Part shown: positions 7,737-17,000 of the stretch, one piece after another
Position numbering within the stretch: position 1 is the stretch's first letter
Layout of the letters: every line of letters begins with the position of its first letter
DNA from: Chloroflexota bacterium
Lineage (GTDB): Bacteria; Chloroflexota; Anaerolineae; Aggregatilineales; Aggregatilineaceae
Reading direction: 5' to 3'
Assembly (NCBI GenBank): GCA_012729765.1
Contig: JAAYCM010000083.1
Span: 1 to 52,392 of the forward strand
Length of the DNA: 52,392 nucleotides
The notes under the pieces: generated by a model
The model's database searches: none
Seen by the model: only the letters and a program-made list of their open reading frames with translations
Told to the model about the DNA's origin: nothing
Program-made: the position numbers and the translations under genes

Positions 7737-8633
7737 CTACCTCAGCGCTTCTTGCACGGCGGGCACGACTTCCTGCGCGAAGATGTTTACCTGCTGCAAT
7801 TCGTCGCCGGCGGTCGGCCAGAAGACAAACGTGTCCATCTGGCATTCACGGTAGAAACGCACGATCTCGTCTACCCACTGCGCGACCGGCCCCGCGATCC
7901 CGGCCTCGACCTGCACCCGGCCCGACGCATCGATCGCGCCCATCAGGTTGTAGCCGCGCCGGATCGCGTGCGGCGAGCGCCCCGCCGACTCCGCCCCTTC
8001 GTCGATGCGGGCGTTCATCTCCGGCAGGCGTTCCGTCGGTACATACGACTGCGAAACCAGCCACCCGTCGGCCAGCTCGCCGGTCAGATGCAGCATCTTC
8101 GGGCCGAGCGCGCCGATCCACAACGGGATGTCGTGCGCCGGGACCGGGCCGGGTCGCGCGCCGCGCACCTGGTAAAACTCGCCTGCATACGTGAACGAGC
8201 CGCCCGCCCGATCCAGCATCCCGCGAATGATGTGCAGCGCGTCTTTGAAGGCGTTGAACGACTCGCCGGGCGAACGCTGCGGCCCGCCGTAGGCCGCGAT
8301 CCCCTGCCAGTATGCGCCCGCGCCCAGTCCCAATTCGACTCGCCCGCCGGTCAGCACGTCGAGCGTGGCCGCCATCTTCGCCAGCATCGCCGGGGGCCGC
8401 AGCGGGATATTGGCGACGTTGGTCACCAGCCGGACATGCGCCGTCCGTGCGCCGAGCACACTCAGCAGCGTCCAGGTTTCCAGAAAATTCCGGTTGTAGG
8501 GGTGATCCTGTACGGCGATCAGATCGAGTCGGTGCTCGTCCGCGATCCGGGTGCGCTCAAAAGAATCCTGGATGTCATCGGCGGCGGGGTTGACATTGAC
8601 TCCAAATTGGGGGGAAGGCTGGCCGGTGGTCAT
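7737..8633 (-). CDS. LLM-class flavin-dependent oxidoreductase
   Basis: A 298-aa TIM-barrel protein of the luciferase-like monooxygenase superfamily, which uses FMN or F420. It shows the family pattern: FGVNVNP at the first strand, the VQDHPYNR segment, VRLVTNVANIPLRPPAMLAK, LDVLTGGRVELGLGAGAYW, a GPVPAHDIPLWIGALGPKML motif and a C-terminal FWP strand. The start has AGGAG 8 nt upstream. No neighbour reveals a substrate. The 'NPY/HPY' motif after the first strands is more typical of F420-dependent members, but the cofactor cannot be settled from sequence. About 100 bp separates it from the YceI gene upstream. Confidence 0.85.
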   Translation of the reverse strand: MTTGQPSPQFGVNVNPAADDIQDSFERTRIADEHRLDLIAVQDHPYNRNFLETWTLLSVLGARTAHVRLVTNVANIPLRPPAMLAKMAATLDVLTGGRVELGLGAGAYWQGIAAYGGPQRSPGESFNAFKDALHIIRGMLDRAGGSFTYAGEFYQVRGARPGPVPAHDIPLWIGALGPKMLHLTGELADGWLVSQSYVPTERLPEMNARIDEGAESAGRSPHAIRRGYNLMGAIDASGRVQVEAGIAGPVAQWVDEIVRFYRECQMDTFVFWPTAGDELQQVNIFAQEVVPAVQEALR

Positions 8634-8736
8634 CGTTATGCTCCTGGTGCTGTTTTGTGCGGATTATCAAATAAGGGCACCGCAGCAGACGAACGATCTG
8701 CCGGATGCCCCTGTGAGAATAGACGCCTGGCCGGGC

Positions 8737-9288
8737 TTAGGCCGAAGCCGAAGCTTCCTGCGATTCTTCCTGCTTGACCAGCTCCAGCTCGATATTGATC
8801 TTGATCTCGTCACCGACCAGCACGCCGCCGGTTTCGAGCGCCTGGTTCCAGTTCAGGTCCCAGTCCTTGCGGCTGATTTTGGTCGAAGCGTTGAACCCGG
8901 CGCTGGTCGTGCCCCAGGGGCTTTTAGCCTGGCCCACGTACTCCGTGTCCAGCACGACTTCGTGCGTGACGCCGCGAATGGTCAGGTCGCCGATCAGCCG
9001 GGCGTGGGAGTCGTCCAGCACCTCGACGCGCTTGCTCTTGAAGGTGAGATACGGGTACTCGGCGGCGTTCAGGAAATCGCCGGAGCGCAGGTGCTCGTCG
9101 CGCCGGTTCTCACGCGTGTTGATGCTGGCCGCCTCGATCTGGACATCGACCGTCGTGTTGGCGGGAGTCTGCTCGTCGAGGTCGATCGTACCCGAGAAGC
9201 TTTCGAATTCACCGCGCACGTTGGCGATCATCATATGACGAACGGTGAAATTGATCGACGAGTGAGCGTTGTCAATCTGCCATGCCAT
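8737..9288 (-). CDS. YceI family lipocalin-like protein
   Basis: A 183-aa protein starting WQIDNAHSSINFTVRHMMI, then GEFESFSGTIDLD, INTRENRRDEHLRS, FKSKRVEV, DLTIRGVTHEV and SRKDWDLNWNQALE. These are hallmarks of the YceI fold, an extended beta-barrel that binds polyisoprenoids. No signal peptide is present, so it is predicted cytoplasmic, as in many YceI proteins outside the Proteobacteria. AGGAGAG lies 11 nt upstream of the ATG. A box resembling the one at the divergent-side MarR promoter lies at 9361-9373, suggesting control by that regulator. Confidence 0.92.
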   Translation of the reverse strand: MAWQIDNAHSSINFTVRHMMIANVRGEFESFSGTIDLDEQTPANTTVDVQIEAASINTRENRRDEHLRSGDFLNAAEYPYLTFKSKRVEVLDDSHARLIGDLTIRGVTHEVVLDTEYVGQAKSPWGTTSAGFNASTKISRKDWDLNWNQALETGGVLVGDEIKINIELELVKQEESQEASASA

Positions 9289-9360
9289 GATGTGAATCTC
9301 TCCTGTGTGAACCTTCGTGTTAGGGTATGCCTATAACGGCGCTGTTTATACCTATACAGT

Positions 9361-9373
9361 TTATACATGAACC
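9361..9373. promoter_or_regulatory. Candidate MarR operator upstream of yceI
   Basis: TTATACATGAACC matches, on the same strand, the reverse complement of the box at 9911-9923 in the marR promoter (TATACACATGAAC): TATAC and ATGAAC are shared. TATAAAC-type direct repeats lie just downstream in the yceI leader. The site is about 75 bp upstream of the yceI ATG. Confidence 0.4.
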
Positions 9374-9418
9374 TTCGCGACAAATTTTTCGGCGCTGGTA
9401 CGCTGGCCATCTTCGGCG

Positions 9419-9916
9419 TCAGCGGCGCAGTGTCCGGTCGAGCTTGGCGGCCAGCCGCAGCAGGGTGAGCTGTTCCTCACGGGTCAGCACGGCAAGCTGG
9501 CTGCCGATTGTCGCTTCAAGCGCTGGGGCCGCCCGTTCGAAGGCTTCGCGGCCCACCGGAGTCAGGTAAATCTGGTGAACACGCCGGTCGGTGGAATTCG
9601 CCCGCCGCTCGACCAGGCCCGCCGCTTCCAGCCGGTCCAGGATTCCGGCGACATTTCCCTTGGTCACCAGCAGGCGCTCAGCCAGAGCTTGCTGGCTCAG
9701 GCCCGGCTCGGTTGCCAGACGGGAGAGCATATCGAACTGCGCCACCGTCAGGCCATAACTTGCCAGAACCTGGGCCTCTTCCCTGGCCACCCGCTGGTAA
9801 GCGCGCACGAGATGCAGCCACAGCAGCACACTCTGCCGGTAATCACGGCTAATTGCCACTGTCTCGCGGGTCGTCGATTTTGCTTCGTCGCGTTCGTTCA
9901 TATATAAACCGTTCAT
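9419..9916 (-). CDS. MarR family transcriptional regulator
   Basis: A 165-aa winged-helix repressor. Residues about 45-150 hold the MarR core: LTVAQFDMLSRLA, GLSQQALAERLLVTKGNVAG (recognition helix), LDRLEAAGLVERR, the wing with the typical D-R pair (NSTDRRVHQIYLTP), then dimerisation helices. The start is uncertain: ATG at 9916 coincides with the predicted transcription start, giving a leaderless message, while an in-frame ATG at 9901 lacks a clear ribosome binding site. MarR proteins usually repress themselves and a neighbour, here probably yceI. Confidence 0.9.
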   Translation of the reverse strand: MNGLYMNERDEAKSTTRETVAISRDYRQSVLLWLHLVRAYQRVAREEAQVLASYGLTVAQFDMLSRLATEPGLSQQALAERLLVTKGNVAGILDRLEAAGLVERRANSTDRRVHQIYLTPVGREAFERAAPALEATIGSQLAVLTREEQLTLLRLAAKLDRTLRR

Positions 9917-9951
9917 GTGTATACTATATCGAACGAGGATTGATTTGTCAA
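9911..9951 (-). promoter_or_regulatory. marR promoter with overlapping operator
   Basis: On the minus strand TTGACA (9951-9946), a 17-bp spacer and TATAGT (9928-9923) form a near-consensus sigma-70 promoter. The predicted start falls on 9916, the A of the first ATG. The box TATACACATGAAC (minus strand, 9923-9911) overlaps the start, an ideal place for autorepression. Confidence 0.7.
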
Positions 9952-10071
9952 ATTAGAACTGCATAAGCGTTCTCAGTCTGGCGGGACGATCAGATTAACT
10001 GCGCGCCCGCACCCTGAATAGCACCCTACCGGCCCTTGGTAGTGGTGAGGTCTTGACTGAAGCCTGCTTGG

Positions 10072-10179
10072 CCCCCCATCCTAAATCCTTCCCCCACAAG
10101 GTGGGAAGGACTTGAAAAACGCTCCCATTCTCCCCTTCCTCCGCGCCAGCGTGGGGGAAGGGGCCGGGGGATGGGGGGC
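10072..10179. repeat. Dispersed palindromic repeat, copy 1
   Basis: A 108-bp GC-rich element with inverted ends (GCCCCCCATCC and GGATGGGGGGC) and inner inverted segments (CTTCCCCCAC and GTGGGGGAAG). Similar copies lie at 24116-24215 (inverted) and 37191-37298. It occupies much of the gene-poor stretch 9952-10281, where nothing else is evident. It has no coding capacity and looks like a small non-autonomous element or REP-type repeat. Confidence 0.8.
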
Positions 10180-10281
10180 AGTTGAACGGCTGCTATCAGT
10201 CAATTGTTCGCCACTACACGGCCCTTCTATCGGACAGGTGGTGCGCTAATAGTAAACTGAATTCTCGCCGGAGGAAAATCG

Positions 10282-10422
10282 ATGCCGGCCCGATCTGGAG
10301 CCGCAGTCCTATTCATTATCACTATTGAGCCGGGAGCCTGTTTCAGCGTATCATTAAGGTGGTGGGGAGAGTACCTTGAAAGTGTTGCCACCCCACCCCT
10401 CTCAAGCCGGAAAGGGCCTTGA
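10282..10422 (+). CDS. Candidate 46-aa small protein upstream of the response regulator
   Basis: An ATG with a strong GGAGG 7 nt upstream opens a 46-codon frame (starts MPARSGAAVLF, contains RWWGEY) whose TGA lies 2 nt before the response regulator ATG. The spacing is typical of translational coupling. No family is recognised, and it may be a leader peptide or chance. The strong ribosome binding site is the main support. Confidence 0.35.
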   Translation: MPARSGAAVLFIITIEPGACFSVSLRWWGEYLESVATPPLSSRKGP

Positions 10423-10424
10423 CT

Positions 10425-10805
10425 ATGTCGGACGATTGTATCCAGGTTCTGATCGTCGATGATCACGAGTTCGTGCGCTCCAGCCTCAGCATCGCCTTTG
10501 AACAATATGACAGCCTGTGCGTGGTCGGCGAAGCGGCTACCGCCGCCGAAGCCTTGGAGTTGTGTGTCGCGCTTCAGCCCGACGCCGTGCTCCTGGACTT
10601 CATCCTGCCCGATCTGGATGGAATGACCGCCGTCGCCCGGATCAAGGCGCACCTGCCGACCGCGCAGATCATCGTGCTTTCTGCCGAAAATTACTATCAG
10701 GAAGCGATCCAGGCGGGGGCGGCGGCCTGCCTGCTCAAAGATAATTCATTCGACACCATCGCGCGGACGATCGAGGACGCGTGCCACAACAGCCGCGCCA
10801 ATTGA
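10425..10805 (+). CDS. Single-domain response regulator (CheY-like)
   Basis: A 126-aa receiver domain with no output domain. It has the acidic pair (VDDHE), the phospho-acceptor Asp in AVLLDFILPDLDG, Ser/Thr in VLSAEN and Lys in CLLKDN, so phosphorylation should be possible. The sequence is of the NarL/LuxR-type receiver class (VDDHEFVRSSL) but stops before any DNA-binding HTH. It probably acts by protein contact or as a phosphate sink. No kinase gene is adjacent. The ATG at 10425 is preferred over the upstream in-frame TTG because GGAAAGG sits about 9 nt upstream. Confidence 0.9.
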   Translation: MSDDCIQVLIVDDHEFVRSSLSIAFEQYDSLCVVGEAATAAEALELCVALQPDAVLLDFILPDLDGMTAVARIKAHLPTAQIIVLSAENYYQEAIQAGAAACLLKDNSFDTIARTIEDACHNSRAN

Positions 10806-10879
10806 AGTGTGCAGGCGCTGCTCGTACTTAAGTATCGAAAATTCTTGTTTGTTCGATTGTTTCCGAAGGAAAATGCTTA

Positions 10880-11398
10880 ATGCCAGACAAAATTCTTGTG
10901 ACATATGCCAGCCGGGCCGGATCGACGGTCGGGGTAGCCGAGGCTATCGGCCAGGCACTCGCCGAAGGCGGCGCACAGGTCGAGGTGCGCCCCATGACCG
11001 AGGTCAAAGACCTGTCGCCCTACCGCGCCGTCATCGCCGGGAGCGCGATACAAGACAACGCGTGGCTGCCCGAAGCGCTCCAGTTCCTGCGTCAGCACCG
11101 GACAGCGCTCGCGCAGAAGCCGTTTGCCGCCTTCATGGTGTGCATGACGATGAGCATGAAAAACGAGAAGGCGCGTGAGGCAGCTGCGGACTGGATGCAG
11201 CCGGTACGCGCCATCGTTCCCCCCGTTCGTGAGGGTTACTTCGCCGGGGCGCTGGACCTCAGCAAAATCCCGTCGCTGCGCAAGCGCATGATGTTTGCCA
11301 TCTCGGTTCGCCTCGGCGTGTGGTCCGAGGGCGATCACCGCGATTGGGACGCGATCCGCACCTGGGCCGCCGAGCTAAAGCCTGTGCTGGGCGTTTGA
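10880..11398 (+). CDS. Flavodoxin-domain protein (HemG-like)
   Basis: A 172-aa flavodoxin-fold protein with the FMN phosphate-binding start ILVTYASRAGSTVGVAEAIG, then VKDLSPYRAVIAGSAIQDNAWL and FMVCMTM. The arrangement resembles menaquinone-dependent protoporphyrinogen oxidase HemG and related short flavodoxins. It is likely a soluble FMN electron carrier or quinone-linked reductase. It has an AAGGAAAA site upstream and is not obviously linked to haem genes in this window, so the specific HemG reaction is not claimed. Confidence 0.82.
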   Translation: MPDKILVTYASRAGSTVGVAEAIGQALAEGGAQVEVRPMTEVKDLSPYRAVIAGSAIQDNAWLPEALQFLRQHRTALAQKPFAAFMVCMTMSMKNEKAREAAADWMQPVRAIVPPVREGYFAGALDLSKIPSLRKRMMFAISVRLGVWSEGDHRDWDAIRTWAAELKPVLGV

Positions 11399-11408
11399 GC
11401 GCGCTCGC

Positions 11409-11690
11409 CTAAACTTCGACAGGCCGCCGCGTCAGCAGCCCGACAATCGCTGCCAGGATCGCCGAGCCAACAATCGACCAGATGATCGGGAAGCGCTCGT
11501 CGTCAATCGTGATGACGAACAACTCCGGCAGATTCAGCTCGCGCGCCAGCCACACGCCGATATAGGCGCCGACAAAGCCGACGATGATCGAAACCAGGCA
11601 CCCGCCGAGATAGAACCCGGCCAGCATCTGGCCCAGGCTGCCGACAACGGCGGCGATAACGATCAGGATCAGTAGTTCCATCAGCGACAT
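11409..11690 (-). CDS. GlsB/YeaQ/YmgE family stress membrane protein
   Basis: A 93-aa protein with three membrane helices. Gly-rich segments (AAVVGSLGQMLAG, CLVSIIVGFVGAYIG) are typical of the transglycosylase-associated / YeaQ family, small inner-membrane stress proteins. There is a longer polar loop between helices 2 and 3 (ELNLPELFVITIDDERFPII). GGAGCG lies 7 nt before the ATG. It is convergent with the flavodoxin gene, with only 10 bp between them. Confidence 0.85.
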   Translation of the reverse strand: MSLMELLILIVIAAVVGSLGQMLAGFYLGGCLVSIIVGFVGAYIGVWLARELNLPELFVITIDDERFPIIWSIVGSAILAAIVGLLTRRPVEV

Positions 11691-11902
11691 GATTTTTCGC
11701 TCCGCATCTATACCCCTTCTCTTCCTGCTGATCGTATGAGGGATAAGCGGCGCGGCGAAGTGCCACCTGGGGGAAAGTTGAGTAGGCGACCTGGCCTATC
11801 TCGCGCCGGGCTTGCGTGCGCGTGCAGCCAGCCTTTTCTCGCTCACTGTCGCGTGTCCGGGTACAATAACCGGCACGCAGCACAAACGGAAAGGGTCACA
11901 TA

Positions 11903-12154
11903 GTGGGTCTGGCTGAGTTGTTACCGATCGCGGCGGGCATCGCCGGCGCGTTCTGGGGCGTCACCCATCTCAGCCTGCCCCGGCTCGCCACCTTCGCCAA
12001 TGATCTCGATCACCGCACCTGGCCAGTGCTCCGTTCGCCAGCCGCCGGACGCGCCGCCAGTTGGGCGATTGTGCTGGCCTACCTGCTGGCGGGCGGCATC
12101 ATCGGCTTTATCCTGGGCGCGCTACCGGTCTACCTGCTCGTGCACCTGCTCTGA
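11903..12154 (+). CDS. Small membrane protein of unknown function
   Basis: An 83-aa protein starting with GTG after GGAAAGGG. Two hydrophobic stretches (LLPIAAGIAGAFWGV and WAIVLAYLLAGGIIGFILGA) with a polar segment between suggest a two-helix membrane hairpin. No family is recognised. A TACAAT sequence at 11862-11867 may be its -10 element. Confidence 0.6.
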   Translation: MGLAELLPIAAGIAGAFWGVTHLSLPRLATFANDLDHRTWPVLRSPAAGRAASWAIVLAYLLAGGIIGFILGALPVYLLVHLL

Positions 12155-12227
12155 AATAGGGATGCAAAGCCAGCAAGCCAGAGCGAGATATTTGAATCCG
12201 GAGTCGCGCACCACCGAGGAGCAAGGC

Positions 12228-12737
12228 ATGAACAAATCTGAGCTGCTGAGCTGGCTGCACACCGAGTATCAGCAGTGGGAAGCCTTTCTTCATCAGATCG
12301 ACTCCGCACGCATGGAACAACCAGATGTGGCCGCTCACTGGTCCATGAAAGATATCGTCGCGCATCTAACGGGCTGGAATCGCCGGCTGGTTGCCCACTT
12401 ACAGGCTGCGCAGCATGGCGAGCCGGAGCCGCCCCCGCCCTGGCCCGCACACCTGCAAGATGTGGATGAAATCAACGCGTGGATCTACGAGGCTAATCGC
12501 GAGCGGTCGGTGCGCGAAGTCCTCGATGAAGCGCGTCAGGTTTTCCAACAGCTTCTCGACAGCCTCGAAGACCTGCCTGAAGATGTCCGGATCGAGACAG
12601 GCCTATCACAGGGCAAAGAGTTTTACCTGGTGTGGGTGGGCGATCAGCGCTTCCTGGCGGGCGAATTCTTCGACCACTTCCATGATGACCATGAGCCGGA
12701 CGTACGTGCCTGGCTGGAGCGAACCGGGAAACAGTGA
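12228..12737 (+). CDS. DinB/ClbS-like four-helix-bundle protein
   Basis: A 169-aa protein starting MNKSELLSWLHTEYQQWEAF. The WSMKDIVAHLTGW motif with its metal-ligand-type His, a second helix YEANRERSVREVLDEA, and the ending HFHDDHEPDVRAWL are typical of the ClbS/DfsB branch of the DinB superfamily. Members include ClbS, which opens the cyclopropane of colibactin, and many of unknown function. GAGGAG lies 6-7 nt before the ATG at 12228. Role here unknown; protective detoxification is possible (inference). Confidence 0.8.
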   Translation: MNKSELLSWLHTEYQQWEAFLHQIDSARMEQPDVAAHWSMKDIVAHLTGWNRRLVAHLQAAQHGEPEPPPPWPAHLQDVDEINAWIYEANRERSVREVLDEARQVFQQLLDSLEDLPEDVRIETGLSQGKEFYLVWVGDQRFLAGEFFDHFHDDHEPDVRAWLERTGKQ

Positions 12738-12759
12738 GCGCGGCTGACCTTGCCGGGCT

Positions 12760-12834
12760 TTATGCTTGCAGCGCCTCATCCAGCTCGTCAATCGCCTCGC
12801 GCACAACCTGAGCGCTGGCACGCAGCGCGGCATA
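12760..12834 (-). pseudogene. Detached C-terminal helix of lactate dehydrogenase
   Basis: Directly after the TAG of ldh, in the same frame, 24 codons encode YAALRASAQVVREAIDELDE and a short end, then TAA. This is the standard last helix of LDH/MDH proteins, where an acidic residue (E) normally stands at the TAG position. A single GAG-to-TAG change would explain it. Confidence 0.8.
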
Positions 12835-13713
12835 CTAGTCGTCGCTGAGCGGGAACAGGCAGTGGCCCATCACGCCTTCGCCCCCGACCAGATTCGGCAG
12901 CGAAACCGTGACATCCCCCACCCCGGCCACATCTTCGACCGGCGTGCAGACCGTCAGCAGCGAGCGCTGATCGAGCAGAATGACATTCACCAGGCGCGCA
13001 ATCGCGCTTGCCACCCCATAATACGTTGCGCCTTTCCCCTCGATGATATGATACGCCGCGTGGCGTACCTGATCGTCAATCGCCTGCCGCACCTCGTCGG
13101 TCACGTCGCGCCCCTGTTCGGTGCAGAACTCTTCGAGTGGAATCCCGCCAATGCTCACTTCCGACCACGCCAGCACTTCGGAATCGCCGTGCTCGCCCAG
13201 TACGTAGCAGTGCACGTGATACGCGTCGATCCCCAGGTGGCGGCCCAACAGCGCCCGGAAGCGCGCCGTATCGAGCATCGTGCCCGACCCCAACACCCGG
13301 CTGGACGGTACGCCAAACTCAGCCGCATAGCGCGCCGCCAGGTGGGTCATCACATCGACCGGATTGGTCGCCACCACCAGAACCGCGTCGGGCGCGTGCT
13401 CCAGCACACTGGGGATCACACTCTGGAACACTTTGGCGTTGCGGCCCAACAGCTCGCGGCGCGACTCGCCGGGACGCTGGCTCACCCCCGCCGTGATGAT
13501 CACAACCGCGCTGCCGGTCAGATCGGCGTAGTCACCGGCCCGCACGTGCAGCGGATGGGCGAACGGCACGGCGTGCAAGATATCGTCCGCTTCGGCCTGG
13601 GCGCGCTCCTTGTTGAGGTCCACCAGCACAATCTCGCGCCCTATGCCGCGCATCACCAGGGCATATGCTGTCGTCGAGCCTACCAGCCCGCTGCCGATCA
13701 CACCGATTTTCAT
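12835..13713 (-). CDS. ldh: L-lactate dehydrogenase, ended early by an in-frame TAG
   Basis: A 292-aa NAD-dependent 2-hydroxyacid dehydrogenase interconverting pyruvate and L-lactate. The Rossmann start is [14 protein letters not shown] with Asp in VLVDLN. Gln in [11 protein letters not shown] (the position that is Arg in malate dehydrogenases) favours lactate. [22 protein letters not shown] and the catalytic His in GEHGDSE are intact. The ATG at 13713 has AGGAA upstream. The frame stops at TAG 12837-12835, but the next 24 codons continue the normal family C-terminus before a TAA at 12762-12760. The whole would be 317 residues, the usual length. Without the last helix the enzyme may be impaired, unless the codon is suppressed or is a sequencing error. 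Confidence 0.88.
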   Translation of the reverse strand: MKIGVIGSGLVGSTTAYALVMRGIGREIVLVDLNKERAQAEADDILHAVPFAHPLHVRAGDYADLTGSAVVIITAGVSQRPGESRRELLGRNAKVFQSVIPSVLEHAPDAVLVVATNPVDVMTHLAARYAAEFGVPSSRVLGSGTMLDTARFRALLGRHLGIDAYHVHCYVLGEHGDSEVLAWSEVSIGGIPLEEFCTEQGRDVTDEVRQAIDDQVRHAAYHIIEGKGATYYGVASAIARLVNVILLDQRSLLTVCTPVEDVAGVGDVTVSLPNLVGGEGVMGHCLFPLSDD

Positions 13714-14027
13714 CACGTTTCCTCGCTTCAACTGTTAGCCATCAGATGAACCTGAGAGCAATTGTGGCAGCATCCGCCCTGGCTGGCAAACAATTCCCCT
13801 TCGGTCTATAACCTATCTAGCCGGAAGGGCGGCTCACGACATTAAGCCGGCGCACTAATCTGACGCCCGGGTGATGCGCGCCCACTGGCCCGCCACCGCT
13901 TGACCACCGTTACCCGCGTTGGATTGACGGGGCGCTGGCGGCTGGCATAGACTTAGAATAGGGTTATAGGGATGCTTTGTAACACTTAGCGTTCTTCTAA
14001 AAATTGCTAAGCCACCAGGAGGTTTGC
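13714..14027 (+). other. Intergenic region upstream of the TSP3 lipoprotein gene
   Basis: Divergent spacer of 314 bp between ldh and the lipoprotein gene. A possible promoter is TTGACG (13924-13929), an 18-bp spacer and TAGACT (13948-13953). AGGAGG at 14017-14022 is the lipoprotein's ribosome binding site. No gene or repeat seen. Confidence 0.35.
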
Positions 14028-17000
14028 ATGTCACCCGGCAGTTCTAAAAAACGCTTTGCCTGGCCGCTCCTGTTACCACTCTTGCTGCTGGTACTGCTGG
14101 CGCTGGCCTGCAATCTAACGGGTGGAGATGACGATGACGAGCCGACCACCGAGGCAACCCGCGTTGGCGGCGGTGGCCGGCCCGGCGTCACAATCCAGGC
14201 GCCCGACTCCGGCGCGCAGGTCTTGCGCAACAGCGATGTCCTGATCTTTGCCGTTGCCGAGGACGATGTCGGCGTGACGCGCGTCGAGCTGCTGGCCGAT
14301 GGTATTGTCGTCGCGTCGCAGGCGTCGCCCGCGCTCGAAACCGGCGACGAAGAGTTTCAGGTGCTTCTGCGCTGGCGTCCCAATGAGCTGGGCACGCAGC
14401 AGCTAGAAGTCGTGCCCTGGCGCGGCAGCCTGCGCGGCGAATCGGCCACGATCGATCTGCTTGTGCGCGACCGCATGGCCAATATCACGCAGACCCCCGG
14501 CGGCACGCCGATCGCCTTCCTGACGCCGACCCTGCAGGACCGCACCTGCCGCGTGCAGATCGCGGTCGGGTCGCTCAACGTGCGCAGCGGTCCGGGCCTG
14601 GCCTACGACGTGGTGGACCGCGTCACCATCGGCCAGTCGCTCCAGGTGACGGGCCGGCAGATCTATCCCGAGCCCTGGTGGCAGATCTTCCACAATGGCC
14701 GGTTCGGTTGGGTCAGCGATTACTATGTCAACGAGCTGGGGGACTGCGCGGGGATCGGAATCGCGCTGCCGCCGCCCAGCCCGACACCGCGCCCCAACAC
14801 GCAGCCGCCGACCATCCCGCCAACGCTGACGCCGATCCCGCCGACGCCGACGCCGATCATTATCACGGCCACGCCGCTGCCGCCGGGCACACCGACCCAC
14901 ACCCCCACGCTGGAGCCGTGCCGGATTCGCGTCAACGCGGACGGCCTGGCAGTCTACAGCGGGCCGGGAACCGTCTACGCCCGCATGACCCTGCTCAGCA
15001 GCGGCCAGCAGTTCGCCGTTGCCGCGCGCGACCCTTCGGCCCAGTGGTGGCAGATCCCGATTGCCGGGACCTATGGCTGGGTCCAGAACCAGTTCGTTAC
15101 GCCGTTCGGGTCCTGCCTGAGTATTCCGGTGGGGGCCATCCCGCCGACTCCGACGCACACGCCGGGCATAACGATCACGCCGATCATCGGCTCACCGATT
15201 CCGGACACCGACGGCGACGGCATCCCGGATAGCGACGATGCCTGCCCGCAGGACCCGTTCCACGACACTGTGGGCGATCCGTGCGATCACGACGAGGATG
15301 GGGACCTGATCCCCGATCAAGAGGACGCCTGCCCGAACCAGCCCGGTCTGGAGCAGTATGAGGGCTGCCCCGCCCCGGACTTCGATAACGATGGCCTGCC
15401 GGATGCAGTTGACCCCTGCCCGCAGGACCCGTTCCACGACAGCGTAGGCGATCCGTGCGATCACGACTCGGACGACGACGGCGTCCTCGACCAGGTGGAC
15501 CAGTGCCCCGGCGTCCCTGGCGTGCCGGAGAACAACGGCTGTCCACTGCCGACAGCGACCGGTACCCGTACCCCGCAGCCAACCGCCACCCCAACCGAGA
15601 CGCCAACGGCGACTACGACAGCCGTGCCGGACCGCGATAACGATGGCATCCCCGACGACGAGGATGTCTGCCCTGACGATCCGTTCCACGACAGCGTAGG
15701 CGATCCGTGCGATCACGACTCGGACGGTGACGGTGTGCTCGATCCGGACGACGAGTGCCCCGGCACACCTGGCCCGGCCAGTAACAATGGCTGTCCGGAG
15801 CCAACCGGTACGCCAGAACCAACTGGTACCCGCACTCCGCAGCCGACCGAGACGCCAGAACCAACTGGTACCCACACCCCGCAGCCGACCGAGACGCCAA
15901 CGGCGACCACGACTGCCGTGCCGGACCGCGATAACGACGGCATCCCCGACGACGAGGATGTCTGCCCTGACGATCCGTTCCACGACAGCGTGGGCGATCC
16001 GTGCGATCACGACTCGGACGATGACGGTGTGCTCGATCCGGATGACGAGTGCCCCGGCACACCTGGCCCGGCCAGTAACAATGGCTGTCCGGAGCCAACC
16101 GGTACGCCAGAGCCAACCGAAACACCGGAACCATCGGCCACTCCGACCGAGACGCCGGCACCCGATACCGATCGAGATGGTATCCCCGATCCGCAGGATG
16201 CCTGTCCGGAGCAGCCCGGTGTAGCCGAGTTCAACGGGTGCCCACCGCCGACGGCCACGCCCACCGAGACGCCAGTACCCGATACTGACGGCGACGGTAT
16301 CCTCGATCCGCAGGATGCCTGCCCGGAGCAGCCCGGCCCGGCTGAGAATAACGGCTGCCCGCTGCCAACCGAGACGCCGATCCCTGACACTGACGGTGAC
16401 GGTATCCTCGATCCGCAGGATGCCTGCCCGGAGCAGCCCGGCCCCGCCGAGAATAACGGTTGCCCGCTGCCCACCGAGACGCCGATCCCTGACACTGACG
16501 GTGACGGTATCCCCGATCCGCAGGATGCCTGCCCGGAGCAGCCCGGCCCGGCTGAGAATAACGGCTGTCCGCTGCCAACCGAGACGCCAATCCCTGACAC
16601 CGATGGTGACGGCATCCTCGATCCGCAGGATGCCTGTCCGGAGCAGCCCGGTGTAGCCGAGTTCAACGGCTGCCCGCCGCCAACCGAGACGCCAGTACCC
16701 GACACTGACGGTGACGGTATCCTCGATCCGCAGGATGCCTGTCCGGAGCAGTCTGGCCCCGCCGAGAATAACGGTTGCCCGCTGCCCACCGAGACGCCAA
16801 TCCCTGACACTGACGGTGACGGCATCCTCGATCCGCAGGACCAGTGCCCGAACGAGCCGGGTCCCGCCGAGAACAACGGCTGTCCGGTGCCGACCGAGAC
16901 GCCAATCCCTGACACCGACGGCGACGGCATCCTCGATCCGCAGGACCAGTGCCCGAACGAACCGGGTCCCGCCGAGAATAACGGCTGTCCGCTGCCGACC

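Noticed and set aside
12766..13749. 327-aa plus-strand frame across the lactate dehydrogenase gene
   Set aside because: It is antisense to clear LDH motifs.
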